In this document: positions 42,261-53,660 of the stretch, piece after piece
Layout: every line of letters starts with the position of its first letter
Numbering within the stretch: position 1 is the first letter of the stretch
Source: Pseudomonas indica NBRC 103045
GTDB taxonomy: Bacteria; Pseudomonadota; Gammaproteobacteria; Pseudomonadales; Pseudomonadaceae
Length of the DNA stretch: 64,000 nt
NCBI RefSeq assembly: GCF_002091635.1
Contig: NZ_BDAC01000023.1
Location: 20,084-84,083 of the forward strand
Direction of reading: 5' to 3'
Made by a program: the position numbers and the translations under genes
Notes under the pieces: generated by a model
Databases searched by the model: none
The model's input: only the letters and a program-made list of their open reading frames with translations
Told to the model about the DNA's origin: nothing

Positions 42261-43769
42261 TCAGAGCCAGCCGCAGCCGAGGCGCCAGGCGTTGCGGATC
42301 GCCACCCGTCCGCCGTCGGCGCTGCCGAACAGCTTCACCCCGAGGCTGTCCGGGCGCGGATAGATGCGGCTGCTGAGGCTGAAGCTGCCGTCTGCGGCGA
42401 ATACCTCGATGGAGGAGCGGTCGAGGAATATCCGCAGTAGCAGCGCTTCCCGGCTGGGCGCCAGGGCTACGCTGCGCTGGCCGTCGACGCCCGCACCCGA
42501 GCGGCTGCGGTCGAGCACCAGACGCTGCAGTTGGGCGTCGTAGTAGAGCAGGGTTTCCTCGCGCCCGTCGGCGCTGCAGCGCAGGGCGATGCCCAGCCTG
42601 CCGTCGGCGCAGCCGGCCAGGTCCCAGTGCACCTCCAGTTCCAGCAGGTCGCCGCCTACCTGCGGTACCGGCTGCGTGCCCTGTCCGTCCCACCAGGCCG
42701 TGCCCTGCGCCAGCAGGGCTTGCTGGCGTAGGGCCGTCAGTTCGCGCGCGGGCTGGCTGCACAGGCGGCCGTCGCGCAACTGCAGTTCGCGCGGCAACCC
42801 GAGCATGCCGCACCAGTGGTGGGCCTTGCTCGGCATGGGGCTGTCCCACATGTCCAGCCAGGCCCAGGCCAGGCGGCGGCCGTCGGCGGCCAGCAGGGTC
42901 TGCGCGGCGTAGAAGTCGTGACCGTTATCCAGTTCGATGAAGGGCCCGCCGTCGAAGCGCCAGTCGCTGCCGAGGTGACCGACGCGGTAGCCGGTCTGGT
43001 ACTTGTTCAGCCGTTCGAAGCCATCCGGCTGCATGCCCTGGGGGGAGTAGAGCAGCACGTCCTGGCCGTCCAGGCGGAACAGGTCCGGGCACTCCCACAT
43101 ATAGCCGTCGCCCTCGCCGCCGCGGCTCGCATAGTCGAGGAATTCCCAGGTGCGCAGGTCGCTGGAGCGGTACAGCGGCAGCAGCGGCTGGTCGCCCAGG
43201 CGCGCGCCGGCGATCAGGTACCAGTGCTCGCCTTCGCGCCAGACCTTAGGGTCGCGAAAATGCATGATGGCGGCATCCGGGGCGGCGTCGATGACCACGC
43301 CCTGCTTGGCGAAGTGCACGCCGTCGTCGCTGGTGGCCAGGCACTGGACCTGGCGGATGGCGCGCTCGTCGCCCACCTCACCCAGCCAGGTATGCCCGGT
43401 GTAGAGCAGCGCTAAGCGGTCGCCGCAGACCACGGCGCTGCCGGAGAAGCAGCCGTGACGATCGAATTCATCGCCCGGCGCGAGGGCGATGGGCAGGTGC
43501 TGCCAGTGCACGAGGTCGCGGCTCTTGGCGTGCCCCCAGTACATCGGACCCCAATTCGGGTCGAACGGGTGGTGCTGGTAGAACACATGGTATTCGCCAC
43601 GGAAATACACCACGCCGTTCGGGTCGTTCATCCAGCCGGCCCGGGGGGCGAGGTGGTAGGCGGGACGATAGTCGTGCACGAGGCGTGCGTTACCCTCGTT
43701 CAGCGCGCGCTGGGCGAGGTCGGGGGAAACAGGCATGCAATGGCTCATTGGATTGATGGAGTTGGTCAT
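42261..43769 (-). CDS. GH32 sucrose hydrolase
   Basis: Hydrolyses sucrose (or sucrose 6-phosphate in PTS systems) to glucose and fructose. The 502-residue protein has the nucleophile motif WMNDPNG near residue 46, the transition-state motif FRDP (about 171) and the acid/base motif MWECPD (about 225), then the C-terminal beta-sandwich. There is no signal peptide, so it works in the cytoplasm. Because import here is by an ABC system, free sucrose is the expected substrate. Its start overlaps the ATPase stop by four bases. Confidence 0.93.
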   Translation of the reverse strand: MTNSINPMSHCMPVSPDLAQRALNEGNARLVHDYRPAYHLAPRAGWMNDPNGVVYFRGEYHVFYQHHPFDPNWGPMYWGHAKSRDLVHWQHLPIALAPGDEFDRHGCFSGSAVVCGDRLALLYTGHTWLGEVGDERAIRQVQCLATSDDGVHFAKQGVVIDAAPDAAIMHFRDPKVWREGEHWYLIAGARLGDQPLLPLYRSSDLRTWEFLDYASRGGEGDGYMWECPDLFRLDGQDVLLYSPQGMQPDGFERLNKYQTGYRVGHLGSDWRFDGGPFIELDNGHDFYAAQTLLAADGRRLAWAWLDMWDSPMPSKAHHWCGMLGLPRELQLRDGRLCSQPARELTALRQQALLAQGTAWWDGQGTQPVPQVGGDLLELEVHWDLAGCADGRLGIALRCSADGREETLLYYDAQLQRLVLDRSRSGAGVDGQRSVALAPSREALLLRIFLDRSSIEVFAADGSFSLSSRIYPRPDSLGVKLFGSADGGRVAIRNAWRLGCGWL

Positions 43770-44899
43770 GCATAGCCCTGGGCCAGGGCACGCGGAGATG
43801 CGGCGTCGGGCGCGGGGCGGCGCGGCAGGGCCGCTCCCTCGACGTCGAACAGGTGCAGGTTGCCGGCGTCCGCCAGCACCTCGACACGGTCGCCGACGCG
43901 CCAGGGGGCGTTCGTCTGGCAGCGGCAGATTAGCGGCTCGTCCTCCCCGACATCGAGGTGCACATAGGTTTCGCAGCCCAGGTATTCGACCCCGGTCACG
44001 ACCAATCCGGCGCTGCCCGGTGCCGCCTGCAGCGCCAGATGCTCGGGGCGCACGCCCAGGCTCAGCGGGCTGTCGGCTGCCAGTGCGCTGCTGTCGAAAG
44101 TCAGGGCCGTCAGGCGGCCGAGCGCCGGCGTTTCGATCAGGCTCTGCGGGCCGGGGGCGAGCAGGCGCGCCGGGAGAAAATTCATCCGCGGCGAACCGAG
44201 GAAACCGGCGACGAAGCGGCTCGCCGGCCGCTCGTAGAGTTCGCGCGGGGTGCCGACCTGTTCGATGCGCCCGGCATTGAGCACGACGATCTTGTCGGCC
44301 AGGGTCATCGCCTCGACCTGGTCGTGGGTCACGTAGATCATGGTGGTGCCCAGACGATCATGCAGGCGGGCGATCTCGTTGCGCATCTGCACGCGCAGGG
44401 CCGCGTCGAGGTTGGACAGCGGTTCGTCGAACAACAGGATGTCCGGCTCGCGCGCCATCGCCCGGCCCATGGCCACGCGCTGGCGCTGGCCGCCGGACAG
44501 CTCCTTCGGCTTGCGCTGCAGGAGTTTGTCCAGTTGCAGGATGCGTGCGGTTTCCAGCACCCGCTCGCGCAGGCTGCGCTTATCGGTCTTGGCCAGCTTG
44601 AGGCCGAAGCCGATGTTGTCGTACACGCTCATGTGCGGGTACAGCGCGTAGGACTGGAACACCATGCCGACCCCGCGCTCGCGCGGTTCCAGGTCGTTGA
44701 CCCGGCGCCCGTCGATCAGCAGGTCGCCGGCGCAGATCGACTCCAGACCGGCGATCAGCCGCAGTAGGGTCGACTTGCCGCAGCCCGAGGGGCCGACGAA
44801 CACCACGAATTCGCCGCTGGCGATCTCCAGGCTGATGTCGCGCAGGATGCGCAGGCCGCCCAGTTGCTTGTTCACATTGTCGAGTTGCAACTTGCTCAT
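43766..44899 (-). CDS. Sugar ABC transporter ATPase (MalK/UgpC-like)
   Basis: A 377-residue ATPase with Walker A GPSGCGKST (about residue 36), signature LSGGQRQRVAMGRA (about 134), Walker B ILLFDEPLSNLD, the H-loop THDQVEAMTLAD and a C-terminal TOBE/regulatory domain (about 245-360) as in MalK-type importers. It energises the two permeases encoded upstream. It overlaps the GH32 gene by four bases. Confidence 0.93.
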   Translation of the reverse strand: MSKLQLDNVNKQLGGLRILRDISLEIASGEFVVFVGPSGCGKSTLLRLIAGLESICAGDLLIDGRRVNDLEPRERGVGMVFQSYALYPHMSVYDNIGFGLKLAKTDKRSLRERVLETARILQLDKLLQRKPKELSGGQRQRVAMGRAMAREPDILLFDEPLSNLDAALRVQMRNEIARLHDRLGTTMIYVTHDQVEAMTLADKIVVLNAGRIEQVGTPRELYERPASRFVAGFLGSPRMNFLPARLLAPGPQSLIETPALGRLTALTFDSSALAADSPLSLGVRPEHLALQAAPGSAGLVVTGVEYLGCETYVHLDVGEDEPLICRCQTNAPWRVGDRVEVLADAGNLHLFDVEGAALPRRPAPDAASPRALAQGYA

Positions 44900-44924
44900 G
44901 CTGTGATTCCTTGTTCTTGTGGGC

Positions 44925-45767
44925 TTAGCCCTTGAGCGCGCCGGTGGTGAGGCCGGACACGATGCGCCGCTGGAACACCAGTACCAGCAGTACCAGCGGC
45001 ACGGTGACCATGACCGAGGCCGCCATCAGCAGGCCCCAGGGCAGCTCGTGCTGGCTGCCACCGGAAATCAGCGCGATGGCCACCGGCACCGTGCGCTGCT
45101 GGTCGGTCAGGGTGAAGGTCAGGGCGAAGAGGAACTCGTTCCAGGCGGCGATGAACGCCAGCAGGCCGGTGGTCACCAGCGCCGGCCAGAGCAGCGGCAG
45201 CAGCACCCGGGTGAGCGCCACCCAGGGCGAGGCGCCGTCCATGATCGCCGCCTCCTCCAGTTCGCCGGGCAGTTGCCCGATGAAGGTAGTCAGCACCCAG
45301 ACGGTGAATGGCAGGGTGAAGATGGTGTAGCTGAGGATCAGCGCCCAGGCGCTGTTGTACAGGCCGAGAGCGCGGATCACCTCGAACAGCCCGGAGAGCA
45401 CCGCGACCTGCGGGAACATCGACACGCCCAGGACCAGCAGCAGTACCGTGGCACGGCCGCGAAACTTGACCCGACCCAGGGCATAGGCAGCGGTCAGGCT
45501 GAGGAACAGCGCCAGCGCCACCACGCAGACGGCGACGAACACCGAGTTGCCGATGGCTTGCACGAAGGACGCCTGTTGCAGCACCGCGGCGTAATTGGAG
45601 AGGTCCGCCTTATCGGTCCAGTAGCTCACCTGGAACAAGGCGCTGGACGGCTTCAGCGAGGTCAGTACGGCGTAGTAGAAGGGGAAGACCGCATACAGCA
45701 GCAACACGCCGATCGCGCCGTAGAAACCCAGGCGTAGCAGCGCTTTCTTGAACGGACGCGGGCTCAT
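44925..45767 (-). CDS. Sugar ABC transporter permease (MalG-like)
   Basis: A 280-residue inner-membrane permease with about six helices (first at GFYGAIGVLLLYAVFPFYYAVL). It has the EAA loop EEAAIMDGASPWVALTRVLLPLLWPAL near residue 175, which contacts the ATPase. It ends SGLTTGALKG, the usual MalG-type C-terminus. It overlaps the other permease gene by four bases. Confidence 0.93.
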   Translation of the reverse strand: MSPRPFKKALLRLGFYGAIGVLLLYAVFPFYYAVLTSLKPSSALFQVSYWTDKADLSNYAAVLQQASFVQAIGNSVFVAVCVVALALFLSLTAAYALGRVKFRGRATVLLLVLGVSMFPQVAVLSGLFEVIRALGLYNSAWALILSYTIFTLPFTVWVLTTFIGQLPGELEEAAIMDGASPWVALTRVLLPLLWPALVTTGLLAFIAAWNEFLFALTFTLTDQQRTVPVAIALISGGSQHELPWGLLMAASVMVTVPLVLLVLVFQRRIVSGLTTGALKG

Positions 45768-46732
45768 GGGCGCACCTCCATCTGGCGGCGACCGAGGTAG
45801 AGATAGAACACGGCGATCACCGCGACGATCAGGAACAGCAGGGTCGAGGCAGCGCTGCCGTAGCCGACGTCCTGGAACTCCACCAGTTGCTGGCGGGCGT
45901 AGATCGACATACTCATGGTCGATGACGAGTTCGAGGTCAGCACGTAGATGACATCGAATACCCGCAGCGAATCGAGGATGCGGAAGATCGCCGCGACCAG
46001 CAGCGCCGGCATCAGCAGCGGCAGGGTGACCCGCCAGAACACCTTCAGCGGGTGGATGCCGTCGACCCGGGCCGCCTCATAGCAATCGCCCGGCAGCATC
46101 TGCAGGGCGGCCAGCATCAGCAGTGCGACGAAGGGCACGGTCTTCCACACATCGACCATGATCACCGCCCACATCGACAGGCTGGCGTCGGCGGTCCAGG
46201 CCAGGGGCGCGTCGATCAGGCCCAGGCCGAGCAGCAGGTGATTGAGGATGCCGAACTGGTCGTTGAGCATCCACGCCCAGATCTTCGCCGAGACGATGGT
46301 GGGAATCGCCCAGGGGATCAGAATCATCGCGCGCACCAGGGCCCGGCCGGCGAACCGCACGTTGAGCAGCAGGGCCACCGCCAGGCCCAGCATGATCTCC
46401 AGGCTGACCGACACCGCGGTGAAGTGCAGGGTGTTGCGCACCGCGTTCCACCACAGCGGATCGACCAGGATGCCCGACCAGCCATCGCCATCGCGCGCCA
46501 GGTAGTTGCTCAGTCCGACGAAGGCACCGGCGCCGGTGTCGCTCAGGCTGGTATCGGTCAGGCTGAACCAGAAAGTGCGCAGCAATGGCCAGCCGGCCAC
46601 CAGCAGCAGGCACAGCAGCATCGGCGTCAGGAACAGCCAGGCGGCGCATATGCGACGGCGCTGCACGGGCGTTTCCTTGATCGGCAGGGGCTCGTCGTAA
46701 AACGACTGAGCCCGGGAGATAGAGGTGGTCAT
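45764..46732 (-). CDS. Sugar ABC transporter permease (MalF-like)
   Basis: A 322-residue inner-membrane permease with about six helices (first at AAWLFLTPMLLCLLLVAGWPLL). It has the EAA loop YEAARVDGIHPLKVFWRVTLPLLMPAL near residue 217. The MTTSISRAQ start follows the binding-protein gene by 17 bases. The frame is open further upstream inside that gene, which I treat as non-coding. Confidence 0.92.
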   Translation of the reverse strand: MTTSISRAQSFYDEPLPIKETPVQRRRICAAWLFLTPMLLCLLLVAGWPLLRTFWFSLTDTSLSDTGAGAFVGLSNYLARDGDGWSGILVDPLWWNAVRNTLHFTAVSVSLEIMLGLAVALLLNVRFAGRALVRAMILIPWAIPTIVSAKIWAWMLNDQFGILNHLLLGLGLIDAPLAWTADASLSMWAVIMVDVWKTVPFVALLMLAALQMLPGDCYEAARVDGIHPLKVFWRVTLPLLMPALLVAAIFRILDSLRVFDVIYVLTSNSSSTMSMSIYARQQLVEFQDVGYGSAASTLLFLIVAVIAVFYLYLGRRQMEVRP

Positions 46733-46749
46733 GGCGGTTCCTTGGTTGT

Positions 46750-48024
46750 TTACCAGTGGCGGCGCTTGATGCGCTTGAGGTCGCTGCCCAGCTCGGTCAC
46801 CGCCTGGTCGACGCTGGCCTCGCCGGAGAGCACGCCGTGCACGCGATCGAACAGTGCATTGGAAACCCGTGGGTAGCGGTCGGCGGTGATCGCCGCAGGG
46901 CGCATCACGCCGTCGGCCAGGATGCTGCGCAGTTGGCTGTAGTGCGGCATGGCCGCGAGCAGGTCGGGATCTTCGTAGAGCGACTCGATGACCGGGTTGT
47001 ATGCCCCGATCAGGGCGCGGCGCTTCTGCTGCTGGGCGCTGGTCAGGTAGGCCACCAGCTCTGCGGCGAGCTTGGGTTCGGCACTGTAGCGCGACACCGA
47101 CAGGCCCCAGCCGCCGAGGGTGGAGGCGTGCATGCCGGCCTCGCCGCCCTTGGGCAGCGGGGCAATCCCGACCTTGCCTTTTATGGCGCTGTCCGGGCTC
47201 TGCACCAGGGCCCAGGCATAGGGCCAGTTGCGCATGAACAGCGCATTGCCGGACTGGAACACGCCGCGCCCTTCTTCTTCGGTGTAATTGAGCACGCCGC
47301 GTGGAGAAATGTCGCCCACCCAGCTCTTGGCCAGGCTCAAGGCCGTACGCGTGGCCGGGCTGTCGACCCGGATCTCGCCCTGGGCGTCGATCAGGCTGCC
47401 GCCCGGCTGGCTGCCGATCCACTCCAGGGCGTTGCAGGTCAGGCCCTCGTAGGCGCGGCCCTGAAACACATAACCCCACAGGTTGGCGTTGCCGGCGTCG
47501 CGCTCGGCCTGCTGGATGGCGCGCGCGGTGGCAGTCAGCTCGTCCCAGGTCTGCGGTACCGGTTTGGCGTACTTCTCCAGCAGGTCCTGGCGGTAGTACA
47601 GCAGGCCCGAGTCGGTGAACCAAGGCATGCTCACCAGGCGCCCGTCGACGGTGGCGTTGTCCAGTTGCGCCTGGAAATAGCCCTGGGTGGCGTTCTCTGG
47701 AAGCACCTCGCGCAGATCCAGCAGGTGATTGGCCAGCATCCCCGGCCAGACCACGTCGATCTGGATGATGTCGATGTCGGCAGATTGAGCACTGAGGATC
47801 TGCTGATAGAACGACAGGCGCTCGGTCGCCGAATTGGGCGTCGACACCACCTCGACCTTGTGCCCGGTCTGCTGCGACCAAGCCTCGACGGCTTCCTTGC
47901 ACAACTGCAACTCAGCGCCCACGGCGCCGCAGGAAATGGTCAGGTTGGCCGCGCCGGCCAAGGCTGGCAGGCCGCCGCAGAGCGCCAGCAAGGCAGTGGG
48001 AAGAATTGCTTTGAGTCGTTGCAT
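46750..48024 (-). CDS. Sucrose ABC transporter periplasmic binding protein
   Basis: A 424-residue family 1 solute-binding protein with a signal peptide (MQRLKAILPTALLALCGGLPALAGA, cleavage near 26). The mature fold has DIDIIQIDVVWPGMLANHLLDL and MPWFTDSGLLYYRQDLL (about 130-146) as in MalE/trehalose-type binders. First gene of the minus arm. AAGGAG lies six bases before the ATG, and the leader carries A-rich Hfq/Crc-like motifs. Sucrose specificity is inferred from the GH32, porin and fructokinase neighbours. Confidence 0.9.
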   Translation of the reverse strand: MQRLKAILPTALLALCGGLPALAGAANLTISCGAVGAELQLCKEAVEAWSQQTGHKVEVVSTPNSATERLSFYQQILSAQSADIDIIQIDVVWPGMLANHLLDLREVLPENATQGYFQAQLDNATVDGRLVSMPWFTDSGLLYYRQDLLEKYAKPVPQTWDELTATARAIQQAERDAGNANLWGYVFQGRAYEGLTCNALEWIGSQPGGSLIDAQGEIRVDSPATRTALSLAKSWVGDISPRGVLNYTEEEGRGVFQSGNALFMRNWPYAWALVQSPDSAIKGKVGIAPLPKGGEAGMHASTLGGWGLSVSRYSAEPKLAAELVAYLTSAQQQKRRALIGAYNPVIESLYEDPDLLAAMPHYSQLRSILADGVMRPAAITADRYPRVSNALFDRVHGVLSGEASVDQAVTELGSDLKRIKRRHW

Positions 48025-48036
48025 AAGAACTCCTTC

Positions 48037-48052
48037 ATTTTTATTTTTGTTG
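48037..48052 (-). promoter_or_regulatory. A-rich leader, Hfq/Crc-type catabolite motif, minus arm
   Basis: In the mRNA of the minus arm, just upstream of the AAGGAG ribosome site, the sequence contains two overlapping AAnAAnAA motifs. In pseudomonads Hfq with Crc binds such sites next to the start codon to block translation of less preferred carbon-source genes. Confidence 0.55.
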
Positions 48053-48054
48053 AA

Positions 48055-49772
<1,718 letters not shown>

Positions 49773-49855
49773 CCGGCCGTGGCGCCATGGACGGCGCAAA
49801 GGGTCCGGGCCGAGCGCAGCAGTCTTTCAATGATCTGTCGATGTGGAGACATCCC

Positions 49856-50797
49856 ATGTACCTGGTATGCGGCGAAGCCCTGTTCGATTTCTTCAGTCTG
49901 GCGCCCGGCGTGCGCAGCAGCGAGCTGGCGTTCAAGGCGCTGGCCGGTGGCTCCCCCTTCAATGTCGCGGTCGGCCTGCGCCGCCTGGGTGTCGCTTCGG
50001 CGCTGTTCGGCGGGCTCTCCACCGATTACCTCGGTGTCCGCTTGCGCCAGGTGCTGGCCGAGGAGGGAGTGAACGGCGATTACCTGGTCTCCAGCGACGC
50101 ACCCACCACCTTGGCCATGGTCGGTGTCGATGCCCAGGGTTCGCCGCAGTACGGTTTCCGCGGCGAGGGCTGCGCCGACCGCCTGCTGCGCCGCGAGCAC
50201 CTGCCGGAGCTGGATGCGCGAGTGCGCGGCCTGCATGTCGGCTCCTATTCCCTGGTGGTGACGCCGATCGCCGATACCCTGTTCGAGCTGGTCGGCCGGG
50301 AAAGCGATCGGCGCCTGATCAGCCTGGACCCCAACGTGCGGCTCAACGTCGAGCCGGATATCCAGCTGTGGCGTCGGCGTATCGAAGCCTTCTCCGCCCA
50401 CGCCCACCTGATCAAGGTCAGCGAGGAGGACCTGGGCTTGCTCTACCCAGAGCGCGATCCCCAGGACGTCGCCCGCCAGTGGCTCGGCGAGCGCTGCCAA
50501 CTGGTGTTCCTCACCCATGGCGGCGACGGCGCCAGCGTGCACAGTCGCCGGCACGGCCACTGGTCGGTACCGGCCCAGGCGGTGCAGACCCGCGACACTG
50601 TCGGTGCCGGCGACACCTTCCAGGCCGCGCTGCTCGCCTACCTGGCCCGCCATGGCCTGGACAGCGCGCAGGGCTTGGCCGACATATCCCGCGAGCAGCT
50701 CGACGGCATGCTCGAGCTGGCGATCCGGGCCGCCGCGCTGACCTGTTCGCGGGTCGGTCCGGACCTGCCGTATTGGCATGAACTCGACGCACTCTGA
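49856..50797 (+). CDS. scrK: Fructokinase (PfkB family)
   Basis: Phosphorylates fructose released from sucrose to fructose 6-phosphate. The 313-residue product has the PfkB N-terminal glycine motif [19 protein letters not shown] (about 28-46) and the C-terminal signature [19 protein letters not shown] (about 250-268) with the catalytic Asp. The start at 49856 is chosen for the family N-terminus [13 protein letters not shown]; longer in-frame starts at 49841 and 49787 exist. The porin stop is 83 bases upstream and pgi is 38 bases downstream. Confidence 0.9.
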   Translation: MYLVCGEALFDFFSLAPGVRSSELAFKALAGGSPFNVAVGLRRLGVASALFGGLSTDYLGVRLRQVLAEEGVNGDYLVSSDAPTTLAMVGVDAQGSPQYGFRGEGCADRLLRREHLPELDARVRGLHVGSYSLVVTPIADTLFELVGRESDRRLISLDPNVRLNVEPDIQLWRRRIEAFSAHAHLIKVSEEDLGLLYPERDPQDVARQWLGERCQLVFLTHGGDGASVHSRRHGHWSVPAQAVQTRDTVGAGDTFQAALLAYLARHGLDSAQGLADISREQLDGMLELAIRAAALTCSRVGPDLPYWHELDAL

Positions 50798-50835
50798 ATT
50801 ACCCAGCCGCGTATCCCTTGTCCGCAGGAGCCGTT

Positions 50836-52500
50836 ATGCCGCACTCTCCTTCATCATCCGACGTCACCCGCCTGGCCAGTTGGCAGGCCCTCGCCGCGCA
50901 TCGCGAAAAGCTGGCCGATTTCAGTCTGCGCCAGGCCTTCGCCGGAGATCCCCAGCGCTTCGCCGAGTTCTCGCTGAACGACTGCGGGTTGCTTCTCGAT
51001 TACTCGAAGAACCTGATCGATACCCGCACTCGCGAACTGCTGGTCGGCCTGGCCATGGAGGCGGGCCTGCAGCAGGCGATCGAGGGGTTGTTCGATGGCG
51101 CCCTGGTCAACGCCTCGGAAAATCGCCCGGCCTTGCACACGGCATTGCGCCGGCCGATCGGCGATAAGGTGCTGGTCGATGGCGTGGACGTGATGCCCGA
51201 GGTGCAGCGCGTGCTCAACCGCATGAGCGAGCTGGTGGGGCGGGTGCACGACGGCCTCTGGCGCGGCTACACGGAAAAACCGATCACTGATGTGGTGAAT
51301 ATCGGTATCGGCGGTTCCTTCCTTGGCCCGCAACTGGTCTCCGAGGCCCTGCTGCCGTTCGCCCAGCGCGGTGTGCGCTGCCATTACCTGGCCAATATCG
51401 ACGGCAGCTCGTTCCACGAACTGGCGGCCAAGCTGCGCGCCGAAACCACCCTGTTCATCGTTTCCTCGAAGTCCTTCAACACCCTGGAAACCCTGAAGAA
51501 CGCCCAGGCCGTGCGCCGCTGGTACCTGGCCCAGGGCGGCAGCGAGGGTGAATTGCACCGGCATTTCATGGCCGTATCGAGCAACACCCAGGCGGCGCTG
51601 GCGTTCGGTATTCGCGAGGAGAACATCCTGCCGATGTGGGACTGGGTCGGTGGGCGCTATTCGCTGTGGTCGGCGATTGGCCTACCCATCGCCATGTCGA
51701 TCGGCATCTCCAACTTCAAGGAGTTGCTGGCCGGCGCCTACCGCATGGACCAGCACTTCCAGAGCGCGCCCTTCGAACGCAACATGCCGGTGCTGCTGGC
51801 CCTTCTCGGCGTCTGGTACGGCAACTTCTGGGGCGCGCAGAGCCACGCCATCCTGCCCTACGACCATTACCTGAGGAACATCACCAAGCACCTGCAGCAG
51901 CTCGATATGGAGTCCAACGGCAAATGCGTGCGCCAGGACGGCAGCCCGGTGACCACCGGCACCGGCCCGGTGATCTGGGGCGGCGTGGGCTGCAACGGCC
52001 AGCACGCCTACCACCAGCTCCTGCATCAGGGCACCCCGCTGATCCCGGCGGACTTCATCGTGCCGGTGAGCAGCTACAACCCGGTCGCCGATCATCACCA
52101 GTGGCTGTTCGCCAACTGCCTGTCGCAGAGCCAGGCGCTGATGCTCGGCAAATCCCGCGCGGAGGCCGAAGCCGAGTTGCGTGCCGCGGGTCTCGACGAA
52201 GACCTTGTGCAGCGCCTGGCGCCGCACAAGGTCATTCCCGGCAACCGGCCGAGCAACACCCTGGTGCTCGAACGGGTCAGCCCCAGGCGCTTGGGTGCGT
52301 TGATCGCGCTGTACGAGCACAAGGTGTTCGCCCAGAGCGCGATCTGGGGCATCAACGCCTTCGACCAGTGGGGCGTCGAGCTCGGCAAGCAGCTGGGCCA
52401 GGACGTGTATTCACGGCTGGTCGGCAGCGAGAAAGGCGTTGCGGAAGACGGCTCGACCCAGGGTTTGATCGACTTCTTCCGCAGCCGTCATCGCGGCTGA
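50836..52500 (+). CDS. pgi: Glucose-6-phosphate isomerase
   Basis: Interconverts fructose 6-phosphate and glucose 6-phosphate. The 554-residue protein is full length and has the family signatures [13 protein letters not shown] (about 155-167), [13 protein letters not shown] (about 215-228) and [17 protein letters not shown] (about 505-521). GCAGGAG precedes the ATG. In pseudomonads, which usually lack phosphofructokinase, it is needed to send fructose carbon to glucose 6-phosphate and the Entner-Doudoroff route. Its place here, in the sucrose arm, suggests a dedicated copy in addition to a housekeeping one. Confidence 0.93.
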   Translation: MPHSPSSSDVTRLASWQALAAHREKLADFSLRQAFAGDPQRFAEFSLNDCGLLLDYSKNLIDTRTRELLVGLAMEAGLQQAIEGLFDGALVNASENRPALHTALRRPIGDKVLVDGVDVMPEVQRVLNRMSELVGRVHDGLWRGYTEKPITDVVNIGIGGSFLGPQLVSEALLPFAQRGVRCHYLANIDGSSFHELAAKLRAETTLFIVSSKSFNTLETLKNAQAVRRWYLAQGGSEGELHRHFMAVSSNTQAALAFGIREENILPMWDWVGGRYSLWSAIGLPIAMSIGISNFKELLAGAYRMDQHFQSAPFERNMPVLLALLGVWYGNFWGAQSHAILPYDHYLRNITKHLQQLDMESNGKCVRQDGSPVTTGTGPVIWGGVGCNGQHAYHQLLHQGTPLIPADFIVPVSSYNPVADHHQWLFANCLSQSQALMLGKSRAEAEAELRAAGLDEDLVQRLAPHKVIPGNRPSNTLVLERVSPRRLGALIALYEHKVFAQSAIWGINAFDQWGVELGKQLGQDVYSRLVGSEKGVAEDGSTQGLIDFFRSRHRG

Positions 52501-52628
52501 CGGGTGCCCTAAGGCGCTGCCTGAGCCGCGGCGCATACCAACGGTCAAGGCCCGGCTGCGTCATGTCGAAGTGGCCAAGACCGTGATGGCGGAGATTACG
52601 GTTGCGCTGACTCGGAGCGGGCGTGGCC

Positions 52629-53285
52629 TCAAACGGCCGCGCGCGACTGGTCCAGCACCAGTTCGACCCCCAGTTGCCGGGACAGACAGGGCCAGCGTCT
52701 CCAGGCCGCTTCGGTTTGTGGAGCGTTCAGGCGTTCGCGGTAGGCCTGTACCGACGCCTGGGCGAAGGTGGTGTCGTCGAGCAAGTTGTCCACGGCATGG
52801 TGCACCGCTTCGTCCAGTTGGTTGGCGAAGGGCTCGCCGATCAACTGGTGGGCGATCAGGTTGGCCACGGTGGTATCCAGCGGGATCAGCGGCTGACCGA
52901 GGTGGGCGATGTAGCGGTCGTTCACTTCTTCCACCAGGCGGTGGGCCAGGTAGGCCTCGTCGAGCAGCCCGGCCAGGCCAGGGTGCTCCGTCACCGCCGC
53001 CGGGGGGTGCAGGAAGAACTGCTCGGCGATCTTCAGCACCGGCCTGATCTGCGCCTCGATGCCGGCTTCGCGGGCGACGCTGTTGGCGGCGTCGAGTACG
53101 TCCGGCACCTGGTCGATGTAGGCCGAGACGAAGCGCCCCAGCAGGTCCCGCGCGCCGCTGCGCGGCAGGCGGATCGACGGATGCAGGTGGGCCAGTTGGG
53201 CGTCCAGTTGGCCGGCGAGCTGGCCGCTGGCGGTTTCCTGCTGCTGGGCGTTGCGGATGAGCTCGCGCAAGGCGGCGGTGTTCAT
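52629..53285 (-). CDS. Conserved protein of unknown function near the cox operon
   Basis: A 218-residue soluble, helical protein (MNTAALRELIRNAQQQETASGQ..., then ARDLLGRFVSAYIDQVPDVLDAANSVAREAGIEAQIRPVLKIAEQFFLHPP). The start has AGGAG a few bases upstream. No signal peptide or transmembrane helix is seen. It is divergent from coxB and occupies the place of the hypothetical gene upstream of coxB in P. aeruginosa. I do not recognise a domain. Confidence 0.8.
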   Translation of the reverse strand: MNTAALRELIRNAQQQETASGQLAGQLDAQLAHLHPSIRLPRSGARDLLGRFVSAYIDQVPDVLDAANSVAREAGIEAQIRPVLKIAEQFFLHPPAAVTEHPGLAGLLDEAYLAHRLVEEVNDRYIAHLGQPLIPLDTTVANLIAHQLIGEPFANQLDEAVHHAVDNLLDDTTFAQASVQAYRERLNAPQTEAAWRRWPCLSRQLGVELVLDQSRAAV

Positions 53286-53329
53286 GACGACTCCTGTGGG
53301 GTGACGACTGCGAGAAGTGGAACAAAGAC

Positions 53330-53403
53330 CTTAGCTTGCGAGACGGCCGAGCTAAGACTCGATTGTCATAATTTTTCCCCGGTTATGCGAGGTCGCTATA
53401 ACC
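53330..53403. promoter_or_regulatory. Two inverted repeats upstream of the cox promoter
   Basis: CTTAGCT/AGCTAAG (53330-53356, 13-base spacer) and a near-perfect 23-base palindrome (53381-53403, arms GGTTATGCGA and TCGCTATAACC). They lie about 90-180 bases upstream of the RpoS-like promoter and are candidate regulator sites. The 375-base gap 53286-53660 carries these elements, the promoter and no gene. Confidence 0.45.
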
Positions 53404-53487
53404 GCGCTCCCGCTCTGCGCTGCGGCCCGCGCCGTCCGTGGCGTTTAGCACAGGCGTTCGCGGCCGTTGAGGAAAGCGCGGGACGCG

Positions 53488-53515
53488 TTGCCAGCCGAAA
53501 GTCCCCGTCTATACT
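53488..53515 (+). promoter_or_regulatory. RpoS-like promoter of the cox operon
   Basis: TTGCCA, a 16-base spacer before TATACT, and the heptamer CTATACT (53509-53515), which is the sigma-S -10 consensus. The start codon of coxB lies about 140 bases downstream. I recall the aa3 operon of P. aeruginosa as RpoS-dependent, which agrees. Confidence 0.65.
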
Positions 53516-53660
53516 CCGACTCGAAAGGCGCTACCTGATGAAGCCCGACTGCGCTCCGGCAGGCCGAGGTTTCGGCAGTTAAAGTCAGCTTTCTTAGCAG
53601 CCGCTCCCTTGGCCGTCGGCTCAGCCGGCGGGATAACAAGAACGATAAGGGGAACCCGCA

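Noticed and set aside
42261..43769. Sucrose-6-phosphate hydrolase in a PTS system
   Set aside because: No PTS enzyme II gene is present; the operon encodes an ABC importer, so unphosphorylated sucrose is the likelier substrate.
45764..47902. A 712-residue frame that would extend the MalF-like permease
   Set aside because: The extra N-terminal part is a shadow of the binding protein; the permease starts at 46732.
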